Assembly (NCBI GenBank): GCA_903819605.1
Contig: CAIJEA010000531.1
Coordinates: 1 to 7,140, forward strand
DNA: 7,140 bases
Direction of reading: 5' to 3'
Source of the DNA: an uncultured cyanobacterium
GTDB lineage: Bacteria > Cyanobacteriota > Cyanobacteriia > Pseudanabaenales > Pseudanabaenaceae
Made by a program: the position numbers and the translations under genes. Shown in pieces: positions 4,760 to 7,140 of the stretch. The notes beneath the pieces were generated by a model, which was not told the origin of the DNA, ran no database searches, and saw only the letters and a program-made list of their open reading frames with translations. Positions within the stretch are counted from its first letter, which is position 1; each line of letters starts with the position of its first letter.

Positions 4760-4773
4760 GCGATCGCTATTAC
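4760..4773 (+). repeat. Truncated 41-bp repeat remnant
   Basis: GCGATCGCTATTAC matches the first 14 bases of the 41-bp repeat exactly; the similarity then stops. It lies 34 bases after the toxin gene stop, so the second toxin-antitoxin pair is also flanked on both sides by repeat DNA. A 14-base match containing HIP1 could partly be chance. Confidence 0.5.
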
Positions 4774-4801
4774 TACTTCTCCCTCTAAGTATGGCTAAGT
4801 C

Positions 4802-4824
4802 GTCTAATCTATCTATTCTTAGAC
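4802..4824. terminator. Weak hairpin between convergent genes
   Basis: GTCTAA (4802-4807) and TTAGAC (4819-4824) form a 6-bp inverted repeat with an 11-base loop, in the gap between the RelE-type toxin and the porin. It could end the porin transcript on the minus strand, but the stem is AT-rich and no T run follows. Confidence 0.25.
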
Positions 4825-4830
4825 TGCTAA

Positions 4831-6366
4831 TCAAAAAGAGAATACCGTGCGTAAAGCGCCAACCCAAATTGTGCCATTCTCGTTGCGGTTGCCAGCATTG
4901 GTAATCACTTGAACCAGAGGCGTAATTCTGATAAATTTGTCGATCGGAATATTATAAAAAGTCTCAAAGTTAGTCTGCGAAGCATTCCCAATCTCTCTTA
5001 CGATGAGCGGTTGACCAACCGCTAGCCCTGTAATTGAACCTTGCGTAAAGAGATCCTTAAATGAAAAACCAGCCATCCAATAATTAGGACTAATATTCCC
5101 AAATTCTGTATCATTATAGCTACTGAGTCCATAGCGTCCAAATACACCTATGCGATCGCTAATTCCCCAATCAAAATTCACCCCAAAAGCATTAAAGACA
5201 CTACCAATTACCTTACCGCCTGCATATTGCAAGCGTAGAGCAAAGTTTCTATCTGGAGAATATTCTAATTCCACAACACCTTGATAGGGATCGCCAAATA
5301 AGCCCTGTTCACCGCCACGATTAGGGAAAATTAAAACTGGTAACTCTGCCGACTCGGTGGATCGTAAAGTATTCACGATCGCTGAGCCAGTTGGTCGATT
5401 AGCATTATTGGCTACATATAAGGCACGTACTCGAATAGGAAGTTGCTTAGGAGACCATTCAGCAACAACACCTGCACCCAAAGGTCTAGGTAAGAGAATA
5501 AAATTATTAACAAAAGCCTGAGTTGAGAAGTCATTAAAACTGACATTGGCATAGCGATTTTTGTCTATAAAATCATTAGCCACCATTAAAGGGGCGATCG
5601 TTAAACGGACTTCATCAGCGATATTAAATGAATAATAAAGACGCGCTAAGCTAACCTGATTGTCACGACCTTGAACGGAGTAATCGAGAGCGCTAGCAAA
5701 GTTTGGTTCTAAAAATCCTGATGTACTATCAATTGCGCCCGCACTACCAGCCAGCAATCGAATCTTGAGTAGATCCTTTCCAACAAAACTAGTATTGAGG
5801 TCGATAGAGAAGCGATTTAAAAAGGTAACGTTGGGCTGATTACGGGTGATGACTGCGCCAGTTGGCGAAAGAATGCGATCGCCGCTAAAGCTACCTGCGG
5901 ATAGTGCAAAAATTGCTTGTCCTGAGAGTTTGGTTGTCGGAGAAAAATTTTGTACTTCTAATTGTTCTGTGCGTTGTTCTAGATTATTGACCTTTTGGGA
6001 AATTATGCCTAACTCTGATGTGAATTCAGTTTGTAATCGATTTAAGGTACTCAGATCCTCTTGACTTACTTTGTTGCTCAGTCCATTTCTGAGCATCTCA
6101 TCTAGTTTATTGATGCAAGACTGTAGCCCTGCGGCAAACTCGAAACGACTCAAGGCGACATTACCGCGATAGCTGCGATCGGGATAGCTCTGAATACAGC
6201 CATAACGTTCAGTTATGGATTGCAAAGTTACAAATGCCCAATCTGTGGTTTTGACATCTGATAGCTGATTTACAGTCAACTCTTCTGCCTTTACAGCATC
6301 GGCAAAAGTGAAATTCCCAAATACAAACAGAGAAATCAAGAAATATTTGTATTTAAATATATTCAT
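4831..6366 (-). CDS. SLH-domain outer-membrane porin of the cyanobacterial iron-uptake porin type
   Basis: This is a 511-residue outer-membrane protein. Residues 1-24 or 1-27 form a signal peptide (FKYKYFLISLFVFGNFTFADA), with cleavage plausible after FADA or VKA. Residues 33-85 form one SLH domain (VNQLSDVKTTDWAFVTLQSI, then IQSYPDRSYRGNVALSRFEF), which in cyanobacteria anchors the porin to peptidoglycan-linked glycan. Residues 100-138 (LNRLQTEF..., KVNNLEQRTEQLE) form a coiled coil. From about 144 (KLSGQAIFAL) to the end is a beta-barrel of OprB-like character, closing with the terminal Phe typical of outer-membrane proteins. The length is normal for the family. Members of this group have been linked to inorganic ion or iron uptake; the exact substrate here is unknown. 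The gene lies 91 bases downstream of the transporter pseudogene on the same strand, and I saw neither a clear promoter nor a Fur box in that gap. Confidence 0.92.
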   Translation of the reverse strand: MNIFKYKYFLISLFVFGNFTFADAVKAEELTVNQLSDVKTTDWAFVTLQSITERYGCIQSYPDRSYRGNVALSRFEFAAGLQSCINKLDEMLRNGLSNKVSQEDLSTLNRLQTEFTSELGIISQKVNNLEQRTEQLEVQNFSPTTKLSGQAIFALSAGSFSGDRILSPTGAVITRNQPNVTFLNRFSIDLNTSFVGKDLLKIRLLAGSAGAIDSTSGFLEPNFASALDYSVQGRDNQVSLARLYYSFNIADEVRLTIAPLMVANDFIDKNRYANVSFNDFSTQAFVNNFILLPRPLGAGVVAEWSPKQLPIRVRALYVANNANRPTGSAIVNTLRSTESAELPVLIFPNRGGEQGLFGDPYQGVVELEYSPDRNFALRLQYAGGKVIGSVFNAFGVNFDWGISDRIGVFGRYGLSSYNDTEFGNISPNYWMAGFSFKDLFTQGSITGLAVGQPLIVREIGNASQTNFETFYNIPIDKFIRITPLVQVITNAGNRNENGTIWVGALRTVFSF

Positions 6367-6431
6367 CTTTAATCTTTAATGATGTTACGTAGAAGGAATT
6401 GCTTTGATATAAAATGTTGAGGAATGGAACG

Positions 6432-6445
6432 GGGGACACAGCCCC
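6432..6445. other. Short GC hairpin between transporter remnant and porin
   Basis: GGGG (6432-6435) and CCCC (6442-6445) enclose a 6-base loop, 12 bases past the stop codon of the transporter remnant in its direction of transcription. It may weaken read-through into the porin gene. There is no T run, so it is not a convincing terminator. G/C-run hairpins like this are frequent intergenic repeats in some cyanobacteria. Confidence 0.4.
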
Positions 6446-6457
6446 TGAAAGATCTAA

Positions 6458-7052
6458 TTAGTCGTTCCAATTCCATAGCAAAATTATGAAGGCGATCGCT
6501 AACATCACCATCGCTCCTGCCGCTAAGCTATAGGTTCCATTCAAGCCGACCGCTAGGCTCAAAGGCTGACTGACAAGCGGTGATAAAAACTGACCTAAAA
6601 ATATAGAAGTCGTTAAACCACCTAAAACGCTGCCGCGCATATTGATTGGAGTTGCCGAGGTCGGCAATTAACACCGTAGTGGCAATCATAATGCCAGCGA
6701 CGCTAACTCCCAATAAGGCGCGACCGATGATAATCGTTTCTAAGGACTCCAGCCATAACCCCGAACTGCCTGCAAGACCATAGACAATAAGGGCTATTAA
6801 CAGTAGGGGTTTGCGTCCTATGCTATCTACCAAAATCCCTAATATGGGAGCGCTTATAGCTATAAAGAGCGCAGGTAAAGTCAGTACTAATCTTACCCAA
6901 TAAGCAGAGTTTGGCACTGACTCAAAATGCTTCAACATCGCTGGCAAAGAAGGTGCGATCGTGGCGCTTGCCATAATCGTCAACATACTAGCAACCAGCA
7001 GAGTTATGCGAGTAGTTAGAGAATTAAATTTTGAGGCGATCGCTGTTTTCAT
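6458..7052 (-). pseudogene. Major facilitator superfamily transporter with large internal deletion
   Basis: From ATG 7052, residues 1-132 are a normal MFS N-terminus: a first membrane segment (ITLLVASMLTIMASATIAP), motif A in GILVDSIGRKPLLL (72-85), and a fourth segment with RALLGVSVAGIMIATTVLIA (111-130). After residue 132 (near 6657) the frame runs into unrelated residues and stops at 6528. A second frame covering 6667-6458 encodes a typical MFS C-terminus (MRGSVLGGLTTSIFLGQFLS... then a final hydrophobic segment). About 200 residues, roughly membrane segments 5-10 of the usual 12, are missing, and the two halves are out of frame. Intact relatives are about 400 residues and export drugs or small metabolites. 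The join falls in a TTGCCGA-GG-TCGGCAA palindrome (6652-6667). The protein cannot work as a transporter. Confidence 0.87.
6652..6667. repeat. Palindrome at the deletion junction
   Basis: TTGCCGA (6652-6658) and TCGGCAA (6661-6667) are perfect 7-bp inverted repeats around GG. The N-terminal transporter homology ends and the C-terminal homology begins within this element, so it probably marks the deletion endpoint. Confidence 0.7.
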
Positions 7053-7067
7053 TTAGTTGTATTGATT

Positions 7068-7139
7068 CTATTCGATCAATTTTGCCAGAACTTCTTCATA
7101 CATGATTGTTTGAATCTTCTGTCCAAAATTTTCCGACCA
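7068..7139 (-). CDS. C-terminal end of an unidentified gene
   Basis: On the minus strand a frame is open from the window edge to a TAG at 7070-7068 and encodes 23 residues ending IMYEEVLAKLIE. It stops 15 bases before the ATG of the transporter remnant, the spacing expected for an upstream operon partner. The fragment is too short to identify, and the call rests on the open frame, helical amino-acid pattern and spacing. Confidence 0.45.
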   Translation of the reverse strand, partial: WSENFGQKIQTIMYEEVLAKLIE

Positions 7140-7140
7140 A

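Noticed and set aside
6367..6457. Fur box upstream of the iron-uptake-type porin
   Set aside because: No GATAATGATAATC-like palindrome is visible in the gap; only AT-rich sequence and a short G/C hairpin are present.

Overview
The window looks like a cyanobacterial chromosome, probably a filamentous or Pseudanabaena-like lineage. This is inferred from many copies of the HIP1 octamer GCGATCGC inside and between genes, an SLH-domain iron-uptake-type porin found in cyanobacteria, and a degenerate copy of a GGTGCGTTA...TAACGCAC palindromic repeat that is common in cyanobacterial intergenic DNA. The organism cannot be named from the sequence alone.

Layout. At the left edge is the first 12 codons of a minus-strand gene, with a good ribosome binding site and a near-consensus promoter. 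Bases 38-385 are noncoding and carry repeats. Three co-oriented, closely packed plus-strand genes follow: a small membrane-anchored protein of unknown function (386-700), a P-loop ATPase of STAND/AAA type (712-1476), and a winged-helix plus tetratricopeptide-repeat protein (1463-3085). The second and third overlap by 14 bases in different frames and look like the two halves of one split STAND-TPR signalling protein. A tandem repeat cluster (3093-3299) separates them from a HigB-HigA toxin-antitoxin pair (3371-3981). Another repeat copy (4037-4077) precedes a YefM/Phd-type antitoxin and a RelE/ParE-type toxin (4112-4725). The right third is on the minus strand: an outer-membrane porin (4831-6366), an internally deleted major facilitator transporter pseudogene (6458-7052), and the last 23 codons of an unidentified gene (7068-7139).

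How it fits together. From 166 to 4773 the DNA is an accessory islet. A 41-bp HIP1-bounded hairpin-like repeat stands between the modules and nowhere inside the genes, on both sides of the STAND-TPR cassette and of each toxin-antitoxin pair. The three-gene STAND cassette beside two toxin-antitoxin systems suggests a stress or defence role, but that is inference. The YefM-type operon has two TGTACA palindromes 12 bp apart, the arrangement known from the E. coli yefM-yoeB operator, and its likely -35 element lies inside a copy of the 41-bp repeat. The porin and the broken transporter form a separate envelope and transport region that is not obviously linked to the islet.
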